Positions 7,604-16,730 of a stretch of DNA of 64,000 bases are shown here, piece by piece (position 1 is the first letter of the stretch; every line of letters starts with the position of its first letter). Under the pieces are notes generated by a model. That model worked only from the letters and a program-made list of their open reading frames with translations. It was not told the origin of the DNA and did no database searches. Origin of the DNA: Cellulomonas sp. SG140 (GTDB lineage: Bacteria; Actinomycetota; Actinomycetes; Actinomycetales; Cellulomonadaceae); NCBI RefSeq assembly GCF_025770785.1, contig NZ_JANZLA010000005.1, forward strand, positions 62,001 to 126,000, written 5' to 3'. The position numbers and the translations under genes are program-made.

Positions 7604-8196
7604 CACGAGGTCGCCTTGACCTGGGCTTCGCGAACGAGCCACCGATCGATCTGAAAGACCATCAGGAACGTCAGCTCGCCCGTCGTCACTCGGCCCGGGT
7701 CGATGAGGCGACCGTCCTTGGTCCAGGAGGAGTCAGGACCCGCGGCGACACTGACGGCGATCGAGTATTGGAGGGGGCTGGCGCTCAGGGTCCTCCTCGA
7801 TGTCACGATCAGCGGCTGGAATCGCGCCGTTTGACCCGCGGCGCGGCGGGCGGCGACATCGTCGAGAACGCCTTGGCAGAACTTGCATGATGGGTGGCTG
7901 ATCGCTGACCACGGTGCGGTGTCCTGGGTTGACTCCGTGTACGCGTAGAGGCTCAGCACGTAGGCGACGGCGGCTACCGCGCCGGTCTCGTCGTCGCGAG
8001 ACATCTCCGCCGGTTGTGTCGGTGACGGGGCTGGAGCGGGGAGCGGCGACGTCGGGCTGGCGGAGGGGCTGGGCGCGCCCGGGGTCGGCGCGGGCGTCGG
8101 GTCCGGTGCGCAGCCTGCGACGAGAGCGGCGACGGCCAGGGGGACGAGGAGCGCGAGCCGACCGCTCCGGTGGTGGGTGCGGGCGCGTGTCGACAT
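7603..8196 (-). CDS. DUF6318 family lipoprotein
   Basis: A 197-residue lipoprotein: basic N-terminus, LALLVPLAVAALVAGC with a good lipobox (LVAGC), then a 35-residue Pro/Thr/Ser/Ala spacer, then the DUF6318 domain (AEMSRDDETGAVAAVAYVLSLYAYTES, HPSCKFCQ with a CxxC, and WLVREAQV at the end). The family is largely restricted to actinobacteria and has no assigned function. The ATG follows a GAGGT ribosome-binding site. The gene is coupled to the PKD-domain gene, which may be its surface partner (inference). Confidence 0.85.
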   Translation of the reverse strand: MSTRARTHHRSGRLALLVPLAVAALVAGCAPDPTPAPTPGAPSPSASPTSPLPAPAPSPTQPAEMSRDDETGAVAAVAYVLSLYAYTESTQDTAPWSAISHPSCKFCQGVLDDVAARRAAGQTARFQPLIVTSRRTLSASPLQYSIAVSVAAGPDSSWTKDGRLIDPGRVTTGELTFLMVFQIDRWLVREAQVKATS

Positions 8197-8505
8197 GGGG
8201 TGACCTCGGCGGGCGCGGCGTTGGGGGCGCGTGCAGCCTGGCAGAAGCCGTGTCCCGATATGCCCGATTTCCCCAGCTCATCGCGCCCGGCGGTGGGCTG
8301 CCCGGGCTCACGGGCGAGTCCGCGCGGCTCGGCAAGGTACCGAACGGCCTGTACGCCCGATGTACGTACACCGGGCGCACAGTCCGAAATGGGTGCCCGG
8401 GGGCGGAGGTGTCCGGGCCCGTCTCGTCGGCCCCGTCCCGCTCGTGCCGGGTCCCGACCCGCCATCGGCTCCACCCAGCCACGCGTCGCGCCGGGCTGGC
8501 GCGTC
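8197..8505. other. 309-bp intergenic region between DUF6318 gene and GyrI-like gene
   Basis: The minus-strand genes on both sides leave this stretch as the end of one unit and the promoter region of the DUF6318-PKD pair. I see no convincing ORF. The only notable structure is the 32-bp palindrome at 8350-8381. Confidence 0.6.
8350..8381. repeat. 32-bp near-perfect palindrome
   Basis: Left arm TGTACGCCCGATGTAC (8350-8365) and right arm GTACACCGGGCGCACA (8366-8381) are reverse complements apart from two positions. In minus-strand RNA both mismatches become G-U pairs, so a 16-bp hairpin with a minimal loop is possible there. It lies 125 bases beyond the GyrI-like stop and 150 bases before the DUF6318 start, so it could be a terminator or a regulator site. 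Confidence 0.7.
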
Positions 8506-9147
8506 CTACCCCTGCGGCGCGTCCTCCGGGGGCTGGACCGGCTGGCGGATGATCGTCCGCAGCCGCTCGGGCGCCGAGCGGCGCGGGTCGCCGAGGTAGA
8601 TCTCGTGGTGGGCGCCCCGCAGCGCGTACCCCTGGTCGGCGATGGCGCGGTGCAGGCCGGCGATGGTCGGCCCCTCGGCGTCGTACGGGCCGACGTGCAG
8701 CACCTGGAAGGCGGTGCCCTCGTCGAGCACGTCGAGGTGCAGGTGCTCCGCCGCGGGCGCACGGTCCTTGGCGACGGCCGCGTCCAGCGCGCGTCCGACG
8801 AGGTCCGCCGTGACGCGGGTCGGCTGGACGATCAGCATCGTCCAGCGCCACTCCGCGCGTGTGCCGGTGAGGAACACGTCGGGGTCGTCGGCCCACCACA
8901 GCCCCTCCAGCGGCCCGACCTTCCACGGTTGCTCACCGATCGCCTTGGCCATGAAGCGCAGGCCGTAGGAGACGGCGTAGAGGGTGCCGACGGCGTCGGC
9001 GTAGGCCGGAGTCGTCTCGGGATCTCCGACGCCGTCCACCATCAGGCACTGCAGCGGTGGCACGTCCACCCGGACGGGCGTCGCCGTGGCCCGGTACACC
9101 GCAGCCAGCTCGGGGTCGCCAGCAGAACCACGGACCGCTGGGGTCAT
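8506..9147 (-). CDS. GyrI-like domain-containing protein
   Basis: A 213-residue protein matching the GyrI-like small-molecule-binding family in its long form: VPPLQCLMVDGVGDPETTPAYADAVGTLYAVSYGLRF, then WKVGPLEGLWW, WRWTMLIVQP, the cytoplasmic-style GTAFQVLHVGPYDAEGPTIAGLH, and HHEIYLGDPRRSAPERLRTIIRQPV. These signatures are well conserved in proteins with the SOUL/GyrI fold, some of which hydrolyse cyclopropanoids or bind drugs. The ATG at 9145-9147 is favoured over an upstream Gly/Ser-rich extension. The gene is divergent from pepC, with 50 bases between starts. Confidence 0.85.
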   Translation of the reverse strand: MTPAVRGSAGDPELAAVYRATATPVRVDVPPLQCLMVDGVGDPETTPAYADAVGTLYAVSYGLRFMAKAIGEQPWKVGPLEGLWWADDPDVFLTGTRAEWRWTMLIVQPTRVTADLVGRALDAAVAKDRAPAAEHLHLDVLDEGTAFQVLHVGPYDAEGPTIAGLHRAIADQGYALRGAHHEIYLGDPRRSAPERLRTIIRQPVQPPEDAPQG

Positions 9148-9197
9148 GGCCTCAGCGAACCGCAGTCCCAGGAGCCGGACAACAGGGGAGGACCACA

Positions 9198-10625
9198 ATG
9201 GCGGGCGTGACTGCCACGACCTCGAACCAGACCCAGACCCCGAACCCGACCCAGACGCCGGCACTCATCCCGACGCAGAGCACCGATCACACCGGAACCG
9301 TCGCGGCGACGCCGCTCCACCCCGACTTCGTCGCCACCCTGGCCGCCGGCTTCGCCGCGGACCCGGCCCGGCTGCGCGCGCAGAACGCCGTCACCCGCAC
9401 CCCGGTCGGCGAGGTCGCGATGAACCACGCGCGCGCCACCTCGATCCGCACCAGCGTGTCGAACCAGCTCGACGACTGGTCCGTCGCCAACCAGAAGAAG
9501 AGCGGCCGCTGCTGGCTGTTCGCGGCGCTGAACCTGCTGCGCGTCGGTGCCAAGCAGAAGCTCGGCGTCAAGGAGTTCGAGTTCAGCCAGAACTACGCCA
9601 TGTACTGGGACAAGCTCGAGCGGGCGAACTTCTTCTGCGAGGACGTGATCGCGACCGCCGGCGAGCCGATCGACTCGCGCCTGGTCGGCTTCCTGCTCCA
9701 GACCCTGCTGGGCGACGGCGGCCAGTGGGACATGGCGGTCAGCGTGTTCCTCAAGCACGGCGTGGTGCCCAAGGAGGCGATGCCGGAGACGCAGTCGTCC
9801 TCGGACACCGATGCGATGAACACCCAGCTGCGCGCGCGGCTGCGCAAGGGCGCCCTGGCGCTGCGCGCGGCGGTGGCCGACGGCGGTGACGTGGCGGCGG
9901 TGAAGGCGGCGATCCTCACGGACGTGCACGCCATCCTGACCATCCACCTGGGTACGCCGCCGACGTCGTTCGACTGGCAGTGGACGGACGACGCGAAGCA
10001 GTTCCACCGTGACGGCGTGCTGACGCCGCAGCAGTTCTTCGAGCGGTACGTCACCCTCGACCTGACCCAGTACGTGTGCCTGGTGGACGACCCGCGCCGT
10101 GAGCACCCCAAGGGCGCGGCGCTGACGGTGGCCAACCTCGGCAACGTGGTCGGCGGTCGGCAGGTGCGGTACGTCAACGCGCCGATGGCCACCATCAAGG
10201 AGCTGGCCGCAGCGTCGATCGTCGCCGGCGAGCCCGTCTGGTTCGGCTGCGACGTGAAGCCGCAGATGCACCGCGAGGACGGCATCTGGGCCGCCGACCT
10301 GTTCGACTACTCCGGCGTGTACGGCGTCGACCTGTCCACCACCAAGGAGGAGCGGGTGGTCTCCGGCGAGTCGGCGATGACCCACGCGATGCTGCTGACC
10401 GGTGTGGACGTGGTGGACGGCACCCCGCGGCGGTGGCGGGTGGAGAACAGCTGGGGCGACGACAAGGCCGACAAGGGCTTCTTCACCATGGACGACTCGT
10501 GGTTCGACGAGTACGTCTTCGAGGTCGTCGTCCGCACCGACGCCCTGCCGGAGGAGCTGCGTCCCGCGCTGACCGCCGAGCCCCTCGTCCTGCCGGCCTG
10601 GGACCCGATGGGCGCCCTCGCCTGA
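9198..10625 (+). CDS. pepC: Aminopeptidase C (bleomycin-hydrolase family, peptidase C1B)
   Basis: A 475-residue cytosolic cysteine aminopeptidase. The catalytic Cys lies in KKSGRCWLFAALNLLR (near residue 105), His in AMTHAMLLTGVD (near 396) and Asn in WRVENSWGD (near 417), the classic papain-like order. The protein ends in Ala, but the characteristic C-terminal arm of the family is longer than usual here (PAWDPMGALA). The first 25 residues are a Thr/Gln/Pro-rich tail, TTSNQTQTPNPTQTP, not typical of the family. The ATG follows GGGGAGGA. It removes N-terminal residues from peptides and forms hexamers in known homologues. Confidence 0.93.
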   Translation: MAGVTATTSNQTQTPNPTQTPALIPTQSTDHTGTVAATPLHPDFVATLAAGFAADPARLRAQNAVTRTPVGEVAMNHARATSIRTSVSNQLDDWSVANQKKSGRCWLFAALNLLRVGAKQKLGVKEFEFSQNYAMYWDKLERANFFCEDVIATAGEPIDSRLVGFLLQTLLGDGGQWDMAVSVFLKHGVVPKEAMPETQSSSDTDAMNTQLRARLRKGALALRAAVADGGDVAAVKAAILTDVHAILTIHLGTPPTSFDWQWTDDAKQFHRDGVLTPQQFFERYVTLDLTQYVCLVDDPRREHPKGAALTVANLGNVVGGRQVRYVNAPMATIKELAAASIVAGEPVWFGCDVKPQMHREDGIWAADLFDYSGVYGVDLSTTKEERVVSGESAMTHAMLLTGVDVVDGTPRRWRVENSWGDDKADKGFFTMDDSWFDEYVFEVVVRTDALPEELRPALTAEPLVLPAWDPMGALA

Positions 10626-10663
10626 GCCCGGGAGGGCCGGAGACGGGTGTCGGATCTGCCGCA

Positions 10664-10669
10664 TAGGGT
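10664..10669 (+). promoter_or_regulatory. -10 element giving a leaderless dnaX mRNA
   Basis: TAGGGT ends six bases before the GTG at 10676, so the predicted transcription start is the G of the start codon. No Shine-Dalgarno sequence is present. Confidence 0.6.
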
Positions 10670-10675
10670 TCGCAC

Positions 10676-13249
10676 GTGACGACAGCGCTGTACCGCCGGT
10701 ACCGGCCCGAGACCTTCGCGGAGGTCATCGGGCAGGACCACGTGACGGCTCCGCTGCGCCAGGCGCTGCGCTCCGGCCAGGTCAACCACGCCTACCTGTT
10801 CTCCGGCCCTCGCGGCTGCGGCAAGACGAGCTCCGCACGGATCCTCGCGCGGGTGCTCAACTGCGCGCAGAACACCGCCGAGCACCCGACGGACACGCCC
10901 TGCGGGGAGTGCGAGTCGTGCATCGAGCTGGCGACGGGCGGTCCGGGCAGCCTCGACGTCGTCGAGATCGACGCCGCCAGCCACGGCGGTGTGGACGACG
11001 CCCGTGAGCTGCGCGAGCGGGCCACCTTCGCCCCCGCCCGGGACCGGTACAAGGTGTTCATCCTCGACGAGGCCCACATGGTCTCGAACCAGGGCTTCAA
11101 CGCCCTGCTGAAGATCGTCGAGGAGCCGCCGCCGCACGTGAAGTTCGTGTTCGCGACGACGGAGCCGGACAAGGTGATCGGCACCATCCGCTCCCGCACG
11201 CACCACTACCCGTTCCGGCTGGTGCCGCCTGACGTGCTGGTGCCGTACCTGGCGCAGCTGTGCGAGCAGGAGGGCGTGCCTGTCGGTTCAGGCGTGCTGC
11301 CGCTGGTGGTGCGGGCGGGTGCCGGGTCGGTGCGGGACAGCCTGTCGGTGCTGGACCAGCTGATCGCCGGCGCGGGGGAGAGCGGGCTGGAGTACGAGAG
11401 CGCGGTGGCGCTGCTCGGGTACACGCCGGCGTCCCTGCTGGACGACCTGGTCGAGGCGATCGCCGCCCGCGACGGCGCCACCGCGTTCTCCGTGGTGGAG
11501 CGCGTGGTGTCCACCGGCCACGAGCCGCGGCGCTTCGTCGAGGACCTGCTCGAACGGCTGCGGGACCTGATCGTCCTCGCCGCAGCGGGGGACGCCGCCG
11601 GCGCGGCGCTCGGCATGATCCCGGCCGACCAGCTGGACCGGATGCGTGCTCAGGCGGGGCACCTCGGCGCCGCCGAGCTGTCCCGGTCCGCCGACCTGGC
11701 CAACGCCGCGCTGACCGAGATGGCCGGTGCCACGTCCCCACGGCTGCACCTCGAGCTGCTGATGGCGCGGCTGCTGCTGCCGGCGGCGGACGACGGCACG
11801 CTCGGGCTCGGCGCCCGGCTCGACCGGCTGGAGCGCGGCGGGTTCGCGGCCGCCCCGGCGGTGGTCGGTGCCGGTGGTGCGCCTGTGGTGGCCAGCCGTG
11901 CATCGGCACCGGTGGAACCGGCCACCCCGCCGCTCGGCACCCCGCCGGTGGCCGCCGAGCCCGCCGTCGAGGCACCCGCTGAGGCAGCGGACGCCGAGGC
12001 CGCTACGGACGCCGCTGCCGACCTGGACACACCGCCGTGGCCGGTCGACGACGTGCCCGCCCGGTCGTCGTCCGGACGGAAGACGGCCACCGCTGGTCCC
12101 TCGCCGGCTCCAGCCGCCGCGGCGGCGCCCGCACCGGCAGCAGCCGCACCACCCGCACCACCGGCCCCGGCGGCAACCGCACCACCCGCACCGTCCGCCC
12201 CGGCGGCAACCACACCACCGGCAGCGCCGCGCGGCGCCGGCGGCCCGGACACCGAGATGCTCCGTCGCCGCTGGCCCGAGGTGCTCGGCACCCTTCGCGG
12301 GTTGCGGCTGCTGACGCACGCCCTGGTCAGCCAGCACGCCCAGGTGCTCGAGCTCGACGCGACGACGTTGCGGCTCGGGTTCGCGCAGCCGGGTCTGATC
12401 CAGCAGTTCCAGCGCGGCAGCCACGCCGAGGCGGTCGCCCAGGCTCTCCGGGAGACGCTGGGCGTCGAGGCCAGGGTCGAGGGCGTGCTGGGCGACGCGG
12501 CGACACCAGCCGGCAGCGGTGCGGCGTCCGACCGGTCGGCCGCCGGCGCTGCACCGGCGTCAGGAGCTCACACGCCCGCCGGCGCGTCATCGACCGGCTC
12601 GACTGCTCGTGCGGCACGGCGTACGCCGGGCATCCCGAGCGTGGACGAGGCCGCCGCGTCATGGGGTCGTCCGGTGCCGTCCAGCTCGGCTCCGGCCGGG
12701 GGTTCGGGACCGGAACCCGGTTCCCCGGACGCCGGGTCGGCGCCGGACGGTTCGGCCGCACCCGCCGCCGGCTCGTCCCGCTCGGCAGGCTCGAGCACAG
12801 GATCTCCCGGTGCGGCCTCGTCGGGATCGGGAGCGCGCGCATCCCAGGGCCGGCCCGGCACCGCTGCTGCGCCGTCGGGCGCCCGTCCGGACCGCGGCTC
12901 GGCACCCCGGGGCCGCGCCGCCGGCACCGCTGCCGCTGCACGCCGCAGCGGTCCTGCGGACGAGCCACCGGACCTCGACCCGCCCGACGAGCCGGTGGAC
13001 GACCTGCCGCCCGGCGACTGGATCCCGCCGGACGACGAGGTGCCGTTCGAGGACCCGCGCGACGTCCCGCGGGACCCGGTGGCCGGCTCCGGCCCCCGTC
13101 CGGCGGGCTCGGGCTGGTCCGACGAGCCCGACGAACCGTCGCCGGACGACCCGCTGATCGACGGATCGGGCCTGGTCGGCGCGCCGCTGGTCGCGCGGCT
13201 GCTCGGCGGCACCGTGATCGACGAGCAGATCGACGACCCGAACGCCTGA
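10676..13249 (+). CDS. dnaX: DNA polymerase III subunit gamma/tau
   Basis: An 857-residue clamp-loader ATPase. It begins YRRYRPETFAEVIGQDHV; Walker A GPRGCGKTS is at residues 44-52, a zinc-binding Cys cluster (C-x13-CGECESC) at about 63-82, Walker B LDEAHM near 125, and the sensor 1 segment FATTEPDKV. Domain III follows to about residue 370. Then comes a very long Ala/Pro/Ser/Gly-rich linker with a conserved island (RRRWPEVLGTLRGLRLL to HAEAVAQALRETLG, about 530-605), and an acidic C-terminus. I see no slippery heptamer, so a shorter gamma form by frameshifting is not supported. The GTG start appears leaderless. Confidence 0.95.
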   Translation: MTTALYRRYRPETFAEVIGQDHVTAPLRQALRSGQVNHAYLFSGPRGCGKTSSARILARVLNCAQNTAEHPTDTPCGECESCIELATGGPGSLDVVEIDAASHGGVDDARELRERATFAPARDRYKVFILDEAHMVSNQGFNALLKIVEEPPPHVKFVFATTEPDKVIGTIRSRTHHYPFRLVPPDVLVPYLAQLCEQEGVPVGSGVLPLVVRAGAGSVRDSLSVLDQLIAGAGESGLEYESAVALLGYTPASLLDDLVEAIAARDGATAFSVVERVVSTGHEPRRFVEDLLERLRDLIVLAAAGDAAGAALGMIPADQLDRMRAQAGHLGAAELSRSADLANAALTEMAGATSPRLHLELLMARLLLPAADDGTLGLGARLDRLERGGFAAAPAVVGAGGAPVVASRASAPVEPATPPLGTPPVAAEPAVEAPAEAADAEAATDAAADLDTPPWPVDDVPARSSSGRKTATAGPSPAPAAAAAPAPAAAAPPAPPAPAATAPPAPSAPAATTPPAAPRGAGGPDTEMLRRRWPEVLGTLRGLRLLTHALVSQHAQVLELDATTLRLGFAQPGLIQQFQRGSHAEAVAQALRETLGVEARVEGVLGDAATPAGSGAASDRSAAGAAPASGAHTPAGASSTGSTARAARRTPGIPSVDEAAASWGRPVPSSSAPAGGSGPEPGSPDAGSAPDGSAAPAAGSSRSAGSSTGSPGAASSGSGARASQGRPGTAAAPSGARPDRGSAPRGRAAGTAAAARRSGPADEPPDLDPPDEPVDDLPPGDWIPPDDEVPFEDPRDVPRDPVAGSGPRPAGSGWSDEPDEPSPDDPLIDGSGLVGAPLVARLLGGTVIDEQIDDPNA

Positions 13250-13367
13250 GCCGCCCGCCTCGAGTCGCGGTTCCACGACGTCGACGCCGTGCGGTCGGTC
13301 CGTCGGGTCGACGCCGCCACAGCCGCCCTGCGACGGGCTCGCGAGGTCAACTGGATGGGTGACCAAC

Positions 13368-13373
13368 TAGGCT
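13368..13373 (+). promoter_or_regulatory. -10 element giving a leaderless recR mRNA
   Basis: TAGGCT ends six bases before the GTG of recR at 13380; no ribosome-binding site is seen. Confidence 0.6.
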
Positions 13374-13379
13374 GACCGC

Positions 13380-13979
13380 GTGTACGAGGGGGCGATCCAG
13401 GACCTGGTCGACGAGCTCGGGCGGCTGCCCGGGGTCGGCCCCAAGAGCGCCCAGCGCATCGCGTTCCACATCCTCTCGGCCGACCCGGCGGACGTCCGTC
13501 GGCTGGCCGACGCGCTCACCGAGGTCAAGGCCCGCGTCCGGTTCTGCGAGATCTGCGGCAACGTCGCCCAGGAGGCGCAGTGCCGCATCTGCCGCGACCC
13601 GCGACGCTCCCCGAACGTGATCTGCGTGGTGGAGGAGGCCAAGGACGTCGTTGCGATCGAGCGGACGCGCGAGTTCCGCGGCCGGTACCACGTGCTCGGC
13701 GGGGCCATCAACCCGATCGGCGGCGTCGGTCCGGACGACCTGCGGATCGCCTCGCTGCTCAGCCGCCTGGCGGACGGCACCGTCACCGAGGTGATCCTGG
13801 CCACCGACCCCAACGTCGAGGGCGAGGCGACCGCCACCTACCTGGCCCGGCTGCTGGTCCCGATGGGCCTGGCGGTCAGCCGGCTCGCCTCCGGCCTGCC
13901 GGTGGGCGGGGACCTGGAGTACGCCGACGAGGTCACCCTGGGCCGGGCCTTCGAGGGCCGCCGACGGATCAGCGCGTAG
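13380..13979 (+). CDS. recR: Recombination mediator protein RecR
   Basis: A 199-residue protein of standard length and full domain order: N-terminal HhH ([19 protein letters not shown]), C4 zinc finger ([16 protein letters not shown]), then the Toprim domain ([14 protein letters not shown] to [22 protein letters not shown]) and the C-terminal [26 protein letters not shown]. RecR acts with RecO and RecF to load RecA on SSB-coated gapped DNA. It follows dnaX, as in most bacteria, but with its own promoter-like hexamer. The DUF5063 gene follows after ten bases. Confidence 0.96.
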   Translation: MYEGAIQDLVDELGRLPGVGPKSAQRIAFHILSADPADVRRLADALTEVKARVRFCEICGNVAQEAQCRICRDPRRSPNVICVVEEAKDVVAIERTREFRGRYHVLGGAINPIGGVGPDDLRIASLLSRLADGTVTEVILATDPNVEGEATATYLARLLVPMGLAVSRLASGLPVGGDLEYADEVTLGRAFEGRRRISA

Positions 13980-13989
13980 GGAGCGGACG

Positions 13990-14556
13990 ATGACCGACAG
14001 CGACACCGACGACCTCGCGAACCTCGCCCGGTCGGTGCACGACGAGGCGCGCAGCTACCTGACCACGGTCACGGAGGTGGCCGCCGGCTCGGCGCCGGAG
14101 GCCACGCTGCCGCTGCTGCTCCTCGCCTTGTCGGACGTGATCGCGGCCGGTGCCCGGCTCGGTGCGATCAACGACGTGGTGCCGGCCCTGCGGTTCGAGC
14201 CGGACGTCGGTCCCGACCCGGACGTCGAGCCGCTGCGCGCCAACCTCGCGAACGTGTTCGAGGGAGTCGACGAGTACGTCGAGGTGGTCGACCCCGTCGT
14301 CGGCCCGGAGGTGGCCCAGGCGACGCTGTCCGGCGACCTCGTCGCGATCGCCGGGGCGCTGGCCCAGGGGCTGCGCCACTACGAGGCGGGCCGCCCGGTC
14401 GAGGCGCTGTGGTGGTGGCAGTTCTCCTACCTGTCCGACTGGGGCGAGCGCGCGTCGTCGGCCTTGCGCACGGTGCAGACGATCCTGGCGCACCTGCGGC
14501 TCGACGTGGACGACGACGTGGCTGCCGAGGCGGAGTACGACGCGCTGCAGCCCTGA
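13990..14556 (+). CDS. DUF5063 domain-containing protein
   Basis: A 188-residue, acidic, all-helical protein. LPLLLLALSDVIAAGARLGAI and WWQFSYLSDWGERASSALRTVQTILAHLRLD are the hallmarks of DUF5063, an actinobacterial family commonly encoded right after recR. A GGGAGCGG ribosome-binding site lies at good spacing from the ATG. No catalytic motif is visible. The recR linkage suggests co-expression with DNA-repair functions, but a role has not been shown. Confidence 0.85.
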   Translation: MTDSDTDDLANLARSVHDEARSYLTTVTEVAAGSAPEATLPLLLLALSDVIAAGARLGAINDVVPALRFEPDVGPDPDVEPLRANLANVFEGVDEYVEVVDPVVGPEVAQATLSGDLVAIAGALAQGLRHYEAGRPVEALWWWQFSYLSDWGERASSALRTVQTILAHLRLDVDDDVAAEAEYDALQP

Positions 14557-14607
14557 CCAGGGCGGACGTCGCGACGACGCCGTACGCCCCCGAACCGGAG
14601 CCGCGCC

Positions 14608-15753
14608 TCAGGCCACCCGCACCCCGCGCGGCAGAGCGTGCTGCGGGATGCGCAGCCGGCGCACGGCGGTGACGTAGCCGGCCACGCCGAGCAGGACCGT
14701 GAACGCCAGGCCCCACGGCCACACCGGCACCGCCGACGGCCGTGGACCCTCGGTGGGCAGGGACACCTGTCCCATCGGGCCCCAGCACTCGTTCGAGATC
14801 CCGCTGGCGCCGGCACGCGCGGTACGGACCTCCTCGCGGATGGCGCCGAACGGTGACGTCACCGACTGGAGGTCCTGCTGCGGCACCGTCGAGGCGTCGG
14901 AGACGATGACGAACGGGTTGGCCGCCAGCAGCCACCAGGTCCGCTCGGTGTGGACGACGGGCCGCGTCTCGGTGCGCCACTCGCACGCGGGTACCGCCGA
15001 GGAGTCGCCCGCGGCCGTGCTACCGCCGAGGGTGACGCTGCCGCTGCACGTCGTGTCGCCCAGGGCATTGGACTCGCACTGCGCCGACGACGGCGAGACG
15101 CCCCACACGCGCACCTCCTCCTGGGAGGTGTTCGCGGGCAGCGTCAGGCCGAAGAAGACGAGGGTGAACACCGCGAGGGCCGAGACCCCGAGGAAGGTCA
15201 GCACGGTCGACCCAGCCGTCCGGGCGGTCAGGGCCGAGAACCCGATGCCCATGCCGCACACCGACGCGAGGACCACGGCGGTCACGATTACGACGCTGAC
15301 CAGCGTGATCACCCTCGTCCCGCCCATCGCCATCGCGAGCCCGTAGAACGGCAGGCTCGCCACCAGGAAGGCGGTGGCGGCGGCGAACGCCCCGAGCAGC
15401 TTGCCGGTGGCGATCTCGGCCGGGGTCAGCAGGGTCACCTGGACCGTGGCGAGCGTGCCGGCGGCGCGGTCGCCGTTCACGGCGGTCGACGACAGGGTCG
15501 GGGTGACCAGCAGCCCCAGCCCCAGCACCAGGAAGGTCACCACGAAGAACAGCAGCGGACCGCGGTGCAGGGGAGAGGTGTCGTGACCCGTCAGCGCGCC
15601 GAGGGCTCCGGTGGTGAGCGCGGTGACGGCGCCGACCACGAGGAACCAGACCACCAGCGCGACGATCCAGCGGGTGGACCGCACCCGCTGCCGCAGCTCC
15701 AGGGCCGCCACCGTGCGCACCCCGTGCCAGGACACCCGCCACGTGCCGCTCAT
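14608..15753 (-). CDS. ABC transporter permease (ABC-2 type)
   Basis: A 381-residue membrane protein with about six spans: residues near 30-50, 70-95 (LLFFVVTFLVLGLGLLVTPTLSS), 125-150, 155-185, 195-215, and the last at WPWGLAFTVLLGVAGYVTA. The segment STAVNGDRAAGTLATVQVTLLTPAEIATGKL is the characteristic cytoplasmic loop of ABC-2 permeases. A large extracytoplasmic loop with Cys residues precedes the last span. The ATG overlaps the stop of the ATPase gene (ATGA). Together they form an exporter whose substrate is unknown. Confidence 0.88.
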   Translation of the reverse strand: MSGTWRVSWHGVRTVAALELRQRVRSTRWIVALVVWFLVVGAVTALTTGALGALTGHDTSPLHRGPLLFFVVTFLVLGLGLLVTPTLSSTAVNGDRAAGTLATVQVTLLTPAEIATGKLLGAFAAATAFLVASLPFYGLAMAMGGTRVITLVSVVIVTAVVLASVCGMGIGFSALTARTAGSTVLTFLGVSALAVFTLVFFGLTLPANTSQEEVRVWGVSPSSAQCESNALGDTTCSGSVTLGGSTAAGDSSAVPACEWRTETRPVVHTERTWWLLAANPFVIVSDASTVPQQDLQSVTSPFGAIREEVRTARAGASGISNECWGPMGQVSLPTEGPRPSAVPVWPWGLAFTVLLGVAGYVTAVRRLRIPQHALPRGVRVA

Positions 15754-16730
15754 CGCCGCTCCTCGTCCAGTGCCAGGTAGGCCTGCTCCAGCACCCCGCC
15801 GGCGGGGGCGATCGAGACGAGCGGCACGCTGGCCGCCACCGCGTCCCGCACCAGCGTCGCGGCGCCCTCGTCGCCGTCGACGTCGATCAACACACCGTCG
15901 TCGTCCGGCCGCCACGCGGCGTGCACCGCGGTGAGCCAGCGCTGGAGCGCCTCCGCGTCCAGCGCGCGCACCCGCCAGGGCCGGCGGGCGCCCGCGGTGC
16001 CGAGGGTCGCCTCCGTGTCGCCCGTCAGCACCGTGCGACCGTGCGACAGGAACACTGCGTCGTCGGCCATCTCCTCCAGCTCGGACAGCACGTGGCTGGA
16101 CACCAGCACGGTGCGCCCCTCGTCCGCCAGCCGGCGCAGCAGCTCGCGCAGGTCGACGCGGGACCGGGGGTCCAGGCCGGAGGCCGGCTCGTCGAGCAGC
16201 AGCACCGCCGGGTCGTGCACCAGCGCGCGGGCCAGTCCGAGCCGCTGCTTCTGGCCCCGCGAGAGCACTGCGGCGGGCCGGTCGGCGTACTCGGACAGGT
16301 GCACCAGGGCGAGCAGCTCGTCGACGCGGGCCCCGACGGACGCCGGAGGCAGGCGGTAGGCCGCCGCGAACGTCCGGAGCACCTCGCGAGCCGTGAGCGA
16401 GTCCCACGTGCCGAACGTGTCCGGCATCCAGCCGGTCCGGGCCCGTGCGGCGGGGCCGTCCGTCACCGGGTCGTACCCGTCGATGCTCACCGTGCCCGCA
16501 TCAGGCGCCAGCAGCCCGGCCAGCACCAGCAGCAGCGTCGTCTTCCCGGACCCGTTGGGCCCTACCAGGGCGGTGACCCGGCCGGCGCGGGCGTGCAGGT
16601 CGACGCCGTCCAGCGCCCGCACGGCGCCGAAGCTGCGGACCACGCCGGCGGTGCGGATCCCGTCCGGGCCGCCTGGCCCGGGCGAGCCAGGGTGCGGAGG
16701 GACGGCCGAGGCAGCGACGTCGCTGGTCAT
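15750..16730 (-). CDS. ABC transporter ATP-binding protein
   Basis: A 326-residue ATPase. Walker A GPNGSGKTT is near residue 58, the signature is VLSRGQKQRLGLARALVHDP (a Ser-Arg-Gly-Gln variant of LSGGQ), Walker B LLLDEPASGLDP and the switch His in VSSHVLSELEEMAD. About 80 extra residues follow the nucleotide-binding domain, as in CcmA/NatA-type exporter ATPases. The gene overlaps the permease by four bases. It is divergent from the TSUP permease gene, with about 170 bases between starts. Confidence 0.92.
   Translation of the reverse strand: MTSDVAASAVPPHPGSPGPGGPDGIRTAGVVRSFGAVRALDGVDLHARAGRVTALVGPNGSGKTTLLLVLAGLLAPDAGTVSIDGYDPVTDGPAARARTGWMPDTFGTWDSLTAREVLRTFAAAYRLPPASVGARVDELLALVHLSEYADRPAAVLSRGQKQRLGLARALVHDPAVLLLDEPASGLDPRSRVDLRELLRRLADEGRTVLVSSHVLSELEEMADDAVFLSHGRTVLTGDTEATLGTAGARRPWRVRALDAEALQRWLTAVHAAWRPDDDGVLIDVDGDEGAATLVRDAVAASVPLVSIAPAGGVLEQAYLALDEERR

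Noticed and set aside
12100-12240. DNA tandem repeat in dnaX as a mobile or regulatory element
   Set aside because: The repeated Ala/Pro codons are ordinary for the flexible linker of actinobacterial DnaX.
10676-13249. Programmed frameshift in dnaX producing a gamma form
   Set aside because: No A-rich slippery heptamer or stop soon after in the alternative frame was found near the linker boundary.
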